A program made the position numbers and the translations under genes. From a virus: a stretch of DNA of 55,804 bases. Shown here piece after piece: positions 1-12,600 of this stretch. The stretch is from positions 1 to 55,804 of IMG/VR virus record IMGVR_UViG_3300021138_000032; one strand, given 5' to 3'. Each line of letters starts with the position of its first letter. The stretch's first letter is position 1. The notes below the pieces were generated by a model. The model did no database searches. It was not told the origin of the DNA and saw nothing but the letters and a program-made list of their open reading frames with translations.

Positions 1-1947
1 GGTAACCGTGCTAAAAAAAGCTACATTTGGAACATTTGCCCCAATAACACCCGTAAAATATCCTGATAGTTGTCCACCACCAGTAGTAGTATAACTTGCA
101 GCTTTGCTTGCGCCAGACATGGTTGAGGTGGCACCAATTATAGCAGCACCAGTGTTGCCAATAGTTGCAGCCTGTACTAATGGAGAAGTTATAACAGTGC
201 CAGCATTTAATGTTGTTACTGATTCTTGTGTAGCATTTATAGTTGTAGCATTTAAAGTACCAGCATTCATTGTAGAAGCGTTTGCAGTACTAGTTGTTGA
301 TATTAATCCCGTAGTAGTAACTGTTGCACCAACAATCGCAGCACCAGCATTGCCGATAGTACCAGCATTTATCGCTACACCAGTGTAGGTGTTTGCGGCT
401 ACAGCACCAGTAAGAGTTGCAGTAGCACCAGTAAATGCAGCACCAGCATTGCCAATAACACCTGCGTTCATTGTTGCTGCTTTAATAGTTCCAACGCTTG
501 TTAAGCCAGTTAGCAACCCAAGGCTAGTAATATTTCCCTGAGCAGCAGTTATTAATGTGCCTTGTAATTGTGTGCTGCTTGAATTTCCAACCAACCCAGC
601 ATTTATAGTGTTTGTAGTAAGACTATCACCAATAAATGCTGCGCCACTATTTCCAATCGTAGCGCCATTAATAGCATATGCTTTTAGCAAAGAAGTAACA
701 GAACCATACTGAGTTATTGAATTGAAACCGTTGAAGACGGTGCTACTATTTCCAATGCTTGGCGCATTTATTCCTTGCGCGTATACACTGTTGTAAACAT
801 ATACTGGACCCTGTGCCTGTGTATTTCCATATATAATAGGATTAGTGATACCAATAGTGCCACTATCTGTTAAATTTATGGTTGACAAACCATGTTGTAA
901 TACCAATTGACTAAGACTTACATTTCCATTAGGATAATATTGGGTACCGTGAGATATACCAGTACCAACGCTTGTATCCCAATATATTCCGTTATTACCA
1001 CCCGCAATTTGCCAGATGTTACCAGTTAATCCAAGATCACCAGAAATTCCTACAGTCCAATATGGATTGTTGTCACCAAATCCATATTTTCCAGTATTTG
1101 TTATATATAGATCAGCTCCACCAGCATTTGCATCACCCGCAGTAAGTCTTAAATTTCCAGTTACTGTATGCAATCTAATAGTATCTAAACCAAAACCATC
1201 CGATTGTTTTTGGATATTTAAAATAGAAGAATTTCCTATTATTAATCCACCATCATTGTTTACAGTTATCGTTCCGATAGTACCAGTATTAGAATTACTG
1301 CGCATATAGGTTACATCGGCGTTTGCAGTTAATCCAAGTGATTCTCTAGCAATACTTACTGTGCCATTTAATTCATATCCAGCAGCTAGGTTTATACCAT
1401 TTTGTACCGTATATAAACCAGGCAAATTATAAGTTGAAAACGGCTCAGTTACTATTGCAGCAATTAAATTATTAGCATTATATAAACTAGTAACTGTATG
1501 AGATAATCCTTGGGTATCAGTTAATGTATTAACAATTTGTCCACTAACGCCTTGGTTAGTGGTATATGCTGGAGCAATGACTAGCCAACCAGTAAGAGTA
1601 AAAAATTTTAATTGGTTGTTTACTGTATCATACCAATAATCGCCAAAAGTATCACTTATTGGTGCAGTTGCGCTAACATTAATGTTATTGATTGCTTTAA
1701 AGATAGTACCATCATAAATATTAAGTCTGTGATTTACAGCATCCCACCAAAGTTGACCAATTATTGGAGAAGTAGGCGGAGTCAAGCTACTAAAATTTTC
1801 CATTAAATGCACAAGACTTTCAGCAATGGATTCAGCATATGCATTGTATCCAATACCTACTAGGTTCAATGATGTGCTAGTATTAATAGCACCATCATTT
1901 ACTATTGTTAGCAGATTGCCATCGGTCTTATAAACATTATAACTCAT
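1..1947 (-). CDS. Tail fibre / virion protein, 3' end outside the window
   Basis: The frame is open from an ATG at 1947 to the window edge (649 codons), so the C-terminus is missing. The first ~100 residues, including a KTDGNLLT start, a LMENF motif and GQLWWD, form a module also found at the N-terminus of the next gene (1978-2919); I infer it is a virion-attachment module. The rest is low-complexity and beta-rich, with repeats built on INAG(V/T)IGNAGAA alternating with TGATATLTG-like strands. Such repeats are typical of trimeric phage fibres. A perfect TATAAATA late-promoter motif lies 18 nt upstream, and AGGAAG is a plausible ribosome site. Receptor or attachment function is inferred from architecture and position at the end of the baseplate cluster. 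Confidence 0.75.
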   Translation of the reverse strand, partial: MSYNVYKTDGNLLTIVNDGAINTSTSLNLVGIGYNAYAESIAESLVHLMENFSSLTPPTSPIIGQLWWDAVNHRLNIYDGTIFKAINNINVSATAPISDTFGDYWYDTVNNQLKFFTLTGWLVIAPAYTTNQGVSGQIVNTLTDTQGLSHTVTSLYNANNLIAAIVTEPFSTYNLPGLYTVQNGINLAAGYELNGTVSIARESLGLTANADVTYMRSNSNTGTIGTITVNNDGGLIIGNSSILNIQKQSDGFGLDTIRLHTVTGNLRLTAGDANAGGADLYITNTGKYGFGDNNPYWTVGISGDLGLTGNIWQIAGGNNGIYWDTSVGTGISHGTQYYPNGNVSLSQLVLQHGLSTINLTDSGTIGITNPIIYGNTQAQGPVYVYNSVYAQGINAPSIGNSSTVFNGFNSITQYGSVTSLLKAYAINGATIGNSGAAFIGDSLTTNTINAGLVGNSSSTQLQGTLITAAQGNITSLGLLTGLTSVGTIKAATMNAGVIGNAGAAFTGATATLTGAVAANTYTGVAINAGTIGNAGAAIVGATVTTTGLISTTSTANASTMNAGTLNATTINATQESVTTLNAGTVITSPLVQAATIGNTGAAIIGATSTMSGASKAASYTTTGGGQLSGYFTGVIGANVPNVAFFSTVT

Positions 1948-1965
1948 AATTTAACTTCCTAAAGG

Positions 1966-1973
1966 TATTTATA
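1966..1973 (-). promoter_or_regulatory. T4-type late promoter motif TATAAATA
   Basis: The minus strand reads TATAAATA, an exact match to the T4 late promoter consensus recognised by gp55. It lies 18 nt before the ATG of the fibre gene ending at the window edge, leaving room for a short leader with AGGAAG. A gp55-like gene is present at 30613. Confidence 0.7.
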
Positions 1974-1977
1974 GGGC

Positions 1978-2919
1978 TTAGGCTACTAACCGAATGCTCA
2001 TACTGCTGTCAAGAAAATCTATGATACCGCCAGTATCTGCTGAAACAATTAACTGCAAAGTATCATTTGCATTGCATGAAATATATCCAGATGCAGTCAT
2101 TGGAAAAGCAAGAGTACTAGATGACAATATATTTTGGTGCTTTACTCTCGCGCCAATGCCAGTGCTGTTTTGATTTTTTAACCAATCCATTCGTTGAGTT
2201 GAAGTTATTGTTGCACTAGGATATCCTAAACTTACAGCATTGGCAGAAACTTGATATATGCCATTAACTGGACAAGTAAAAACGCCAGTGCTGCCATTAA
2301 AATAAGCACCAACATTAACTGTAATATTTGGAATCCAAGGTATTGGGTATAATAATCCAGTACCAACAAACTGAGCAGAGGCAGAATTTCCTGTTCCTTG
2401 CATTACTGGATTATACGCAGCATTTATTCGTCCATATGCATCAACAGTAAAGACATTGCTGCCGCCAATCTGTACAATAAAACTGTTTGTTCCACTGACA
2501 CGATTCATTCCATCATTTGTTGTTTGGGGACCAATAGTAATCCACTGAAAATTATCATAGTATTTTAATTGTTGGTTTGCAGTATCCCACCAAAAATCAT
2601 TTTGCTGAACAGAGGTTGGCGTAGTTGAACTATATGTAATATTTGCTAAATTTTGCCAATAGTTGTTTGCAGTGCCAGCACGATAATATTGCAATGTATT
2701 AGTGGCACTATTATACCAAAGTTGGCCAGTCAACGCAGGATTCGGACTTATAGTGTTAGCAAAATTTTCTAACATACTAACTAAATTTTGATTTAATAGT
2801 TGACCATAAGTTGGAAAATTTTTACCAACTAGTGTTATAGATGTCGTTGTGCTATCAATAGTGCCATCTGCTATTGACGCAAGTGTTGTTCCATTGGTTT
2901 TTTTAATATAAAATGTCAT
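1978..2919 (-). CDS. Fibre-like virion protein with C-terminal C1q-like domain
   Basis: 313 residues. Residues 1-100 repeat the N-terminal module of the neighbouring fibre gene: KTNGTTLASIADGTI, then LVSMLENFAN, then GQLWYN. A second NDFWWDTANQQLKYYD segment follows near 115. The last ~110 residues read like a C1q/TNF jelly-roll: a YFNGSTGVFTCPVNGIYQV strand pair, then aromatic and Gly-rich strands, ending GYISCNANDTLQL and SMSIRLVA. C1q-like heads are trimeric binding domains known from some phage fibres and bacterial surface proteins. The gene lies 3 nt downstream of the next minus-strand gene. Fibre tip or adhesin role is inferred; the C1q call rests on visible motif pattern only. Confidence 0.65.
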   Translation of the reverse strand: MTFYIKKTNGTTLASIADGTIDSTTTSITLVGKNFPTYGQLLNQNLVSMLENFANTISPNPALTGQLWYNSATNTLQYYRAGTANNYWQNLANITYSSTTPTSVQQNDFWWDTANQQLKYYDNFQWITIGPQTTNDGMNRVSGTNSFIVQIGGSNVFTVDAYGRINAAYNPVMQGTGNSASAQFVGTGLLYPIPWIPNITVNVGAYFNGSTGVFTCPVNGIYQVSANAVSLGYPSATITSTQRMDWLKNQNSTGIGARVKHQNILSSSTLAFPMTASGYISCNANDTLQLIVSADTGGIIDFLDSSMSIRLVA

Positions 2920-2922
2920 TGG

Positions 2923-3609
2923 TTATACCTGCGATGTTAGGTTAGTAAGTGTTTGAACACGAACCGTATAATCTACTTGGATTAAACGATTGAGGCTTTT
3001 TTGGATAGGATGAAAAACAACATGCGTAATTAAGTTTCCAGTATTAGTAGTTCCGCTGCCATTAGAAACTTTCAACCCAAGTTCATCAAATACAAAACTA
3101 TCATTAAAGTTAGTAGTGTTGTCAAAAGCTTGTTGACCGCTTGGCTCGCCATAGTCTAAAGTACAAGTAATGAATATATCGCTATAAACAGTACCAGTTG
3201 TATGACGAATTTGAATATTATTTCGGGTAGGGTCAAGATTAAATGCACTATTTCCATCAACTACTTTGTAGAATGTTTGGTTATACAAACTGCTGTTGCT
3301 ACCGCTAGTATTAGTTGGAAGATATGTAATAACACCCGTTGGGTCTACTGAAGTTCCGCCATTACCAAATGCCATTCCTTCAATTAATCCTTGTCCAACA
3401 TCTGAAATACTTTGAGCAAGAGCCAGTGAGAAATTTTCATAGTGAATAGCATTACGCTTGTTTATAAAAACTTCACCCGTTGTAGGATCATGTATCTTAA
3501 TGTGCCCCTGAAGTAAGAGACCAGTTTGTTCATTTGGCTTAGTCATTGGTTTTTCCCTGACGGTTTCATTGGTAGTATTTATTGGTTTATCTTTTGGTGT
3601 TTTATTCAT
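2923..3609 (-). CDS. Putative virion structural protein (baseplate/fibre region)
   Basis: 228 residues, starting directly after the stop of the giant gene at 3610. The N-terminal ~30 residues are hydrophilic and rich in K, T and P. From about residue 30 there is a conserved-looking core, GHIKIHDPTTGEVFINKRN followed by AIHYENFSLALAQSI. I recognise this pattern from uncharacterised structural proteins of marine T4-like phages. The C-terminal half is beta-rich with FVFDELGLKV and a final Arg/Val-rich strand. No enzymatic motif is visible. The position between the giant protein and the fibres suggests a connector or short fibre, comparable by place only to T4 gp8-gp12. Confidence 0.55.
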   Translation of the reverse strand: MNKTPKDKPINTTNETVREKPMTKPNEQTGLLLQGHIKIHDPTTGEVFINKRNAIHYENFSLALAQSISDVGQGLIEGMAFGNGGTSVDPTGVITYLPTNTSGSNSSLYNQTFYKVVDGNSAFNLDPTRNNIQIRHTTGTVYSDIFITCTLDYGEPSGQQAFDNTTNFNDSFVFDELGLKVSNGSGTTNTGNLITHVVFHPIQKSLNRLIQVDYTVRVQTLTNLTSQV

Positions 3610-6600
3610 TTAAAGTTCTCTTATAAACTTTGCTTGTTGACTTGCGCTAGTTTGTAAACTTTCGCCACTTGAAACAAACATTATGCCTTGCATAAGTGTT
3701 CCATTTGCAGGCACTAGCACATTTGTTCCAGCACTATTAGTTATATAAGTGTCATTACTTACAGTAATAACTTTATCACTACTATTTGGTATCATAAGTG
3801 TCGAACCGACATCATCAACTTGGCTTCCTACTTCATGGACGCTTGCTCCAGTTCCCGCTGTTCCTCTGCGAATATTGCCCAAACGATTGTTTACAGTATC
3901 AACTGTGCCATATGTAATTCTTTCACCGTTGACTAAAATTGCGCCAGCAATGTTAGTTTTTGGATCAGGGCTTTGCAAGTTAACTACGCTTTCAACATAC
4001 ACCCACTCGTCCGTAGGATTCAAAATTTTACTTAAGCGAGTTACACGGCTTGGTCTTACTGCATAGTATCTCGTGGTGTTATTAATATCTTTAAAAATTC
4101 TAAATTCAACCGCAGTTTCTCGTATAATACTTCCATAAATTCTAACAATAATAGTACTGTTGGTATATAATCCTAAACTATTGCTCATCGCCAACTTGGT
4201 TGGAGAAATAAGGTTATAATCATAATATGGCAACAATGGTCGCCCACCAGTTGTGCCTGGAGATTTTAAAGTTATATAAATTTGATTAATGTCTGTTACT
4301 GCATATGGCAATGTGTAAATGGCGTTTGAAATACTTGTGCTTAACTCATTATCAAATCCAGTATCATCAAAACCAATACCATCATAACCTAGATCAACAT
4401 CAACGATTGAATTACTTGCGTTACCGCTAAAAATTTTAGTATAAACTTGACTAGGATCGTGATTTCCTCTGGTAAGAACAGTTATCACACTGCTAGGATT
4501 TAATACTATATTTTGATTTAAAACAAGTGTATTTCCACCATATATTATATAATCGCTGTTACTTGAATCACTAATAGTAATTTTACTATTCAATGCTGGT
4601 GCAGCAGTGAATACTACTATTGGCATGCTTATTCCATCAGCACTGATAGTATAATCAATATTATATCTTTGAACAACTCCATCAACAATTACCAAAATAG
4701 CGGTTGGTGATATAGTTGCTACATAGTTTGCTAATTCAATTTCAATAGTAGCGCCGACATATGTGTCTGGAATATATGTTCTTGTTAAGCTAAATGCAGT
4801 TGTCACTGCATCACCCACATAATAACTTTGTTGTGGAGGAACCAAATCTGATGCATTAAGTCTTACAATTGAATAAGCACTTAGCGGTTCTTGATATTCT
4901 TCGGGATTAGTAAGCATATATGTATAATCGGCTGGGTAATTTGGTGCTGTACTCGTTATAAATGTTTGTTCAGTAATTTCTGTATATGCACGAGTTCCAA
5001 CTGCAACCGCGTATAAATGGACTTGGATATATGATCCCGCAACAGGGGCAGTATTGAATCTAACCGTTAATGTATTAATTCCATTCAACAGCTTATTAAC
5101 TAGTACCCAATTACTTACTGCTTTTCCATTTACTTTGACATATGCTTGCTGAACTGTACTTAATGTATTATCTGGAATTACAAAATCTGTTTGAATACCA
5201 TCTGCTGTATAATTTTGATCAAATACTGGATTTATTCCATTACTTCCCATCATTATGCAATAAAAAAATGTCGTGGTATTAGCATTATAATTTAAATTAA
5301 TGGTTTTATTTTGCCAATTAACCGTATAATCTACATCTTCGGCAAGCGGTCCTGCTATTCTATCAATAATAAAGAATTTTTCAATTCCTCCAACTGGCCA
5401 AGAAACACCTGTCAGTACTGTATCAAAACTAAAACTATTAGTTACACTATATTGGTTGGTGAATATCATAATATCGCCGCTGCCAGAATTTATTGGCAAT
5501 GTTCTAACTTTGATATCTAAAGTGTCATTAATTATTCCAGGAATTAATTCTTCTGGTGCATTACTTGAATACTTGTCAACAAATTCACCACCCAAAACAA
5601 TGATATCTGCTGGACGCAATCCAAGTCCAGTATCAGTAAACGAACTTTGAATATAGGTATCTTCTGCTTGTGCACCATAATCATCAAACACACCACCTAC
5701 ATCTTGGGTTCTTGAATCATATTCAATGCTATCAAAGTTGTTAACATCGTATCCTGGTGTCTGGTCAAAGTTTGGTCCTTTTGCATTTACACCACCATAC
5801 TCCATGCCAACCATTAGCTGCGCAAGATCGCGCCCAGCCATACCAGACATAGGAGAATAATATGCCCAAATACGATCTGCAGCATTATCTAACCACAAAC
5901 CATTATAGCTAACCAAGTTATTAGTATCAAACAATTCGCTACTTGTAAATGTGCTAATTGTTTTATAGCTAGTATTCTGATATATTACTATATCATTCAC
6001 CGCATATTCAGTATAAGGATACCATACTTTTACTTTTAACAGTGCAAATTTTGTAAAATCAAAGGTAGTTCCACTTGTATGTGCAGTGATAACTCTGTAT
6101 GGCTCTTCGTTATTGACAACAACTGAATCAACTGAGTAAAAAGTATTTGCCTTCCAATCAGATATGTTATTAAAATATGTATATCTGTCAAACTTAATAT
6201 TAGTGTTAAGAAGACGAACAGGACTATTGTCTAATATTACAGAAGCTTTCGCGCCAGAACCAAGACCATAAATCTTAGCTACTGCATATGTGTACCCAGA
6301 GCCTGGGTTAGTAACTTCAATAGTGTAAACACCCGTATTTAAAATATATGCTTTTGCAGTTGCGCCTGTGCCATCGCCTTCAATTATTACGGTAGTTGAA
6401 CTAGTATAACCTGAACCATTTGCAGAAACATCTATTCTTGAAACTTGGTATGTATGATTATTTCTCCAAGGCTGATAAAGAGTCTGTGTGTTTAGTGTCT
6501 TAGTATCCAAACTATTGTTTAGTTGAGGACTACGATACTTGCTTATTGCAGTGTTATAATATGGCTGCAAATCAAAATCTGTTAAACTTGAATATGCATA

Positions 6601-9600
6601 ATCAATATTATTAGAATTATCATATCTAGCAACATATTGTTTTATCTTAGTATGAAATGGTTTTACTTCGTTAAAGAAATCTGTTACAATAGTTTCTGGC
6701 TGTGGAAGATATACGGGCAGTGGATCAAGACCACGAACACGATGATATATGTCAACAAAACTTGTTTTCATCAGCCAATCAGTTTGTAGATGTTGAGTTG
6801 CAATAGTATCAATCATCAAACTCAAAATACTTTTCCAATCAGTTCTATATTCATATACAAGCAACAAATCGCGAACTATGCCAAATATTACAGAAAATTC
6901 TAAATTAGAATCGCTTGCAAATCCAACAGTTTCGAGGCTACTGGTTTGAAAACCTTGACCACTTGATATTTGGTCATACAGTGTTGAACTAAACTGAATA
7001 GTAGCATTTTCTTGTCCAATTAATTCTAATCCGTTAGTATTAACTAGTACTATTTTCCATCCATTGGCATTGCTATTTTTAATATAAATTAAATCATTAA
7101 CATTTAAGCTCAGTGATCCAATTTGGTTTTCAGTATCTATAGTGTAAGTTATGTTAAATTCAGGATTATACTTGTCGCTATACCAATCAGCATATGACCA
7201 ATAATCATTTACATTATAAGTTTGAACTTGATGAATTGACCAAGTTCTAGTATTTGGAAATTCTACATTTAGCTTGTATAAAGACCAGCCATTTTTTGCA
7301 GTACTGTCATTTGTGACCAATACCAAATCACCTTCGTTGTATACATTTGCATCTAGATAACCAAGTTCAGTTAAATTTGCAACAGAATTTACATATGTAT
7401 AACTTAAAGGTTGCGCCTCGCCTACATCTAATGCTAATACTGCACTTTTTCTAGTCAATACCATAGGGTATTTCATACAAATTTCATTTAGTTTTTCAAT
7501 GTAAAGTTTTCTGGCAGTAAATTGATCACTAAATAGTGTTTGGCGTGGTCGAATATTCATGCCATATTTTTGACCAATACTTAAAGTTGGATCAGGTATA
7601 ATTCTGCCACTATAATCTTGACCAGATAAACTATCGCTTATCTTATTAATAAATTCTGAGGCAATACCTAGGTCAGTGCCGTCATCAAACATTGTCCATT
7701 CATTATGGATAAGTTGTGGCTTAATGGTATTCTTATATTCAATTACTAAATTAGTATCTACATCTATTAGATTAGTAACATTATATAATGCAATAGAATT
7801 GCTAGAAATTACTGCCGCAAATGGTTCAGGAGATAGTTTAGGCTGTGAAATTGCAGTTTGAATTTCAAATGCGCTTGGTCTAACATTCTTTGGATCAACT
7901 CGTGTGCTATTGCGAACCCAGAAATAATACTTGGTTGTAACCAATCCAGTTGAATGATCAACGATATTTCGTGTGCTGTAAACATCATTAACAGTGTATA
8001 GCGGTGGATTTAATGGATGTGCTGCTGCCCAATCCTTTGGCAGAACCGAACTTTCAATCCATTCATATATTGACACTAAACTTACTGGAAATGCTTGTCC
8101 CCATCTATTGAACTTCTCAAGATTTGAGCCATATGAATTATCAAAGTATTTTATACTATTGGTGTCCCACCATAGTTTGCCAATTTGTTCTTCGCCCCAG
8201 TTGTTTTTCTTATCAACACTGAAACTAACTGTGCTAGGAACATTGCTATATACCGCAGGATCATAATTTATAGTATAATCAATATACGATTCTGCCGATA
8301 TAGGAAGACGATTATGAAGAATATCTAATACGGGCAAGTCTGCAATCAATTTGCTAGTAGCAGAATTGTATATATAAACTCTATCTATCATTCTACTATC
8401 TGTAGGAGTACTTGGTTCTCTGATAGTATTCCACACAGGAGAAGAATTTGCATTATAATAGATATACATTGCGCCTGTTTGATTTCCCAAAATTTTAGAA
8501 TTTGGAGAACCAACGAGAATAAAATTATCACTGATATCGACGCCAGTTGAAAATTTATCAAGGCTTGAAATATTTGGCTGAGTTAATAGCTTAGCATAAA
8601 CAAGGCTTCCCATATCTGACAAACTATTTGATTTTCCAGCAATATATTCAAATATATGCGCAGAACCGCTTGTATGAACAGTGTCAATAATTCTGATAGT
8701 ATTAATATCAAATGTTGTTTTGCCAATATCAAAAGTTGTTGTGATTTTATTATTGCTTAGTGTAGTTCCAACAACTACCGTATTAGCATCTGGGCTTAAA
8801 CTTAATTTTTCACCAAAACGCTCAGAATCTTGAATTATTGGGCTGAATAATTTTTGAGTTAGCTGCCAAGGAACGATGCCCATAGCAGTAAGAGGATCAC
8901 CATATTCATTACGAAGTCTAAGTTTGTTTACTGCTACTTGATCATTGCTTACTATTTGCACAGCACCTGAAGATGTTAGGCTAGCTGTTACACCAATAAT
9001 ATTAGCTGAATTAATATCTTTTACACACTGTGCAGCATTTCCGCCAGTAAATGTCACTAGAAAATCATTGATTCTTAACTGCAGGTTTGCAGCCATGTTG
9101 ACACTTGTGTTGGTTCCAGTAGTTATGCCATATCGCTTAGGTATATTGACAAAAGCAAACACTGCACCATTCTGATAACTTGTATAATTCCAACCTGGAG
9201 CACTTGCATATAGAGTCTGTGAATCTCTGGACATTTGTACAACTTGACCAAAATTACTACCAACTTGACCAGAATCAGAAGTAGCAATTTTTGTAATAAT
9301 AAATTGATTAGTCGATACTGCAACTATACTATCAGGGTTTGGTACACTAGTTAAAGTTACAGAATTATTAGCATAGTTAAATGTCGCCGCAGCAGCAACG
9401 CCATCTACGGTTACTGTAGGATGCGTTATAAGATTTGCGGTAGTAATAGTATCGCTTCCAGTAAAAGCATTACTCAAGCTAAAAGTAGAAGAAATGCCAT
9501 CTGATACAAAATTTTCTACGGTTCTTTCATAAACAAATGCTTTTCCTGAATTTGAATATGTTATATCAAATGCGCTGTTGCTATACGGCGCACCGATAAC

Positions 9601-12600
9601 AACTTCACGGCCATCATAGCTGCAAGAAACACTTGACCCAAAACCAGAAGCAGTTGGATCATCGGTAACAATCTGATTAACTTCTTGAAAGTAGTTTTCA
9701 TATACTATATTAATAGCAACACCATTTGCTGGCGCAGTATTGAATGTAATACTATCTGTTCCATCTGGACTTCTGATATAATCTAGGTATGGGACTAATT
9801 GTTTTCCACCCACATACACTTTAATATCAAGTGGACCAAGATTCATTCTATAAGCAGTTGGAGGATATGAAAATATAGTTGTATATCCATCACCTACTCT
9901 GTTTGAACTGCTTGGGTTTACAATTTGGTACTTGTAAACAAACACTCGTTGAAGAGTTGGCTCGCCAACAAACAACCAGTTTCCATCTGTGCTGGCACAT
10001 AAGCTTGTTCCAAATGCACTATTTGGTGTAAGTGTTGGATATATGGCAACATTTGCTCCGCCAGCAATTGTGCTGCTAGTAACTGCTAAGTTTGAACTAA
10101 TTCCAATAACATTGTATGGGTAACCAGTTGTAAGATTACTGATAACTGTTCCGCTTGCAATGTTTGCGCCAACAACTTTCATTCCTACTGCAAAGTTTGC
10201 AAGCCCATAACTACTATCTACTAATATTGCGCTGTTTCCATAAGGAGTAACAGGAGTACTAGCAGTAATATAAATGTTGTCATAATGTATAATTTGATTT
10301 ACGCTAATAGCTTGACTATTTGCAATTGCTGTATAAACGCTGCCTTTATTTGATGAGGGAGCGGATGCTACAACAATATTATTGTTGTTTACATCAACTG
10401 CAGCACCAAACCCAGAACTTCTGGCTTCAGGAGTTAATATTCCTAATTCTTGCCATACATTTTCTTGATTTTTTCCGTAAATGAATACTTGACCAGTAGT
10501 ATTTTTTCCAGCGGCACCCACTGCAGCAAAACTTTGAGTAAAGTTTACTTTGATACTTGAACCATATAAGTCGCTAGGTTTTGTGAAAACAGGACTGCGC
10601 GTTTCTGTAAATTTCCAACTATCAGTGTTTTGTAATACTTGATATCCGTTAGGTCCATTATCAATATAAACAATTTCACTATCTTGCCAACCACGAGTTG
10701 GCGTAAAATTAGCAAAATCGTTTACTGTGCCAAATCGCACATTTATCAACTTAAACATTGGAGCAGATAGTTTTCCACTGCTGATAGTAGTATTGTTAAC
10801 AATCTTTACTGAAAATGACACTGCATTTGGAACATTGCTGACTCTATAGAACCCACTTAAGTCAATAACACCAGATGTTCCAGTAGAAGCAACTATTTTT
10901 GCGCCCTTGATCATCACATAATCAAAAGTATTCAATCCATGCGGAATATCAGTTGAAAAAGTTATTTCGGTAGAACCTGTTTGATTTACGCCAGTAACAT
11001 TGACTCTACTTGTTTGCGTTAAACGATATACGCCCCACTTATTTTCGCTATCTGCTGCTATCCATATTTTGCTAGATTCGCCCAATATGCCATTTAGATT
11101 GCTAATATTATAAATTTTGTTTATATCATATACGCTTGCAGTAGTATCAGCAATATTAACTGGACCAGCCGTTGAAACTATTGGTTTTTGATACTCTGTT
11201 TGTGCAAAGATATTAGCGTTATAAGTTAGTGGAGCAAGAAGTAAATCACTTGGTTTAATACTGTTTAGATCACTGCTTACCGCATCATATTGATTAATGA
11301 ACTCAAATAGATATTGATTATTAATAGTCTTACTGTTGCCAATATTAAAATCTAATTTGTCAACATTATTTGTGCCACCATAATTGCCAAGTTTAACAGC
11401 CCACTGTTCAGAAACAGTAATTTCGCTATCAATGCCTTTTTGTTGATTTCTTAAGAAAGCATTTAAAACAGCTTGCGTTCCTTTTTGAGTAAGCATGCCC
11501 AAGTAGAACTTATACTGACTTGTGCGGTCTAAGCCTAAGTTAGTAAAGTATTGTCTGTCTTGGAAACCAGTTGCATGTTTACTTTGAATGTCTGCGCTAG
11601 TATTAAGATCGGCAGTGTCAGGATCATAAAAATTAGTAAATTGAGCAGCGTTGGATGTCATATTTGGAATCAATTGTTTTTTCAACAAGTCTCCAGAAAT
11701 TTTATACCAATCTGTAGAATTGAAATTAACAGCACCTGGAATGAAATTTCTTGCAGCATAATATTGATTCTTGAATAAAACGATGTCACCAGTATAATAA
11801 TCAGTATATGCTGTCCAATTAGCTATATCGCTATAATTTACCAAGAAGCCAGGCGCATATAAACTTCCGTTCCATCCTTGTGTCTTAACACCATCAAGGC
11901 GCAATCTAAATTGACGACTGCCAACTTGTTCATCATACAAGATGTCATTAAAAACAGTAGAGTTATCAAACACTAAACAATGTTCATACTGAACAATAAT
12001 AATATCTAATAAATGAATACCTTTTTGCGGATTCTTTAGCGTAATACTAAAGTTATTATCATCACGATAAACACGATAATCTCTTCCAGTTAATGTAGTA
12101 CCATCACTGTCAACTACTTTAGTATATGTTTGATCATTTGCAATCTTATCTACTACACCAAATACATTGCTGTAGTTTACTGAAGTTCCTGTTGGCGTTA
12201 ATCCAATAACTGTATTATTGCCCCAATTTTGTTGGTCCCAAAATAAAAATTCTTTAGCAGCAAGCGTCCAATCACTTACAGTTTGATTATCTGCAAGCAA
12301 ATCATTAAAGATAAACCCTTGATTTATCAGATATCTGCCATAGCTTATTAAGAAATCAACCACTTGCTGATATGTTGAAAATATTGTGCCATAAGGAAAA
12401 CTAGTTACAGTGTTTTCTGCATCTTTATAAATGATTCCAGTAAGCTGACCAACTGTTAATCCATAATTGTTACCACTGACTTTGCTAGGAATTGTCAAGA
12501 AATATGGACGAGTTTTATCAAAACCAGATATTTGATAACCAGTGCTTGTTTTTTGTACAACCACTGCGCTGTATATTGCTCTGCCTATTGGCGCACTTTT

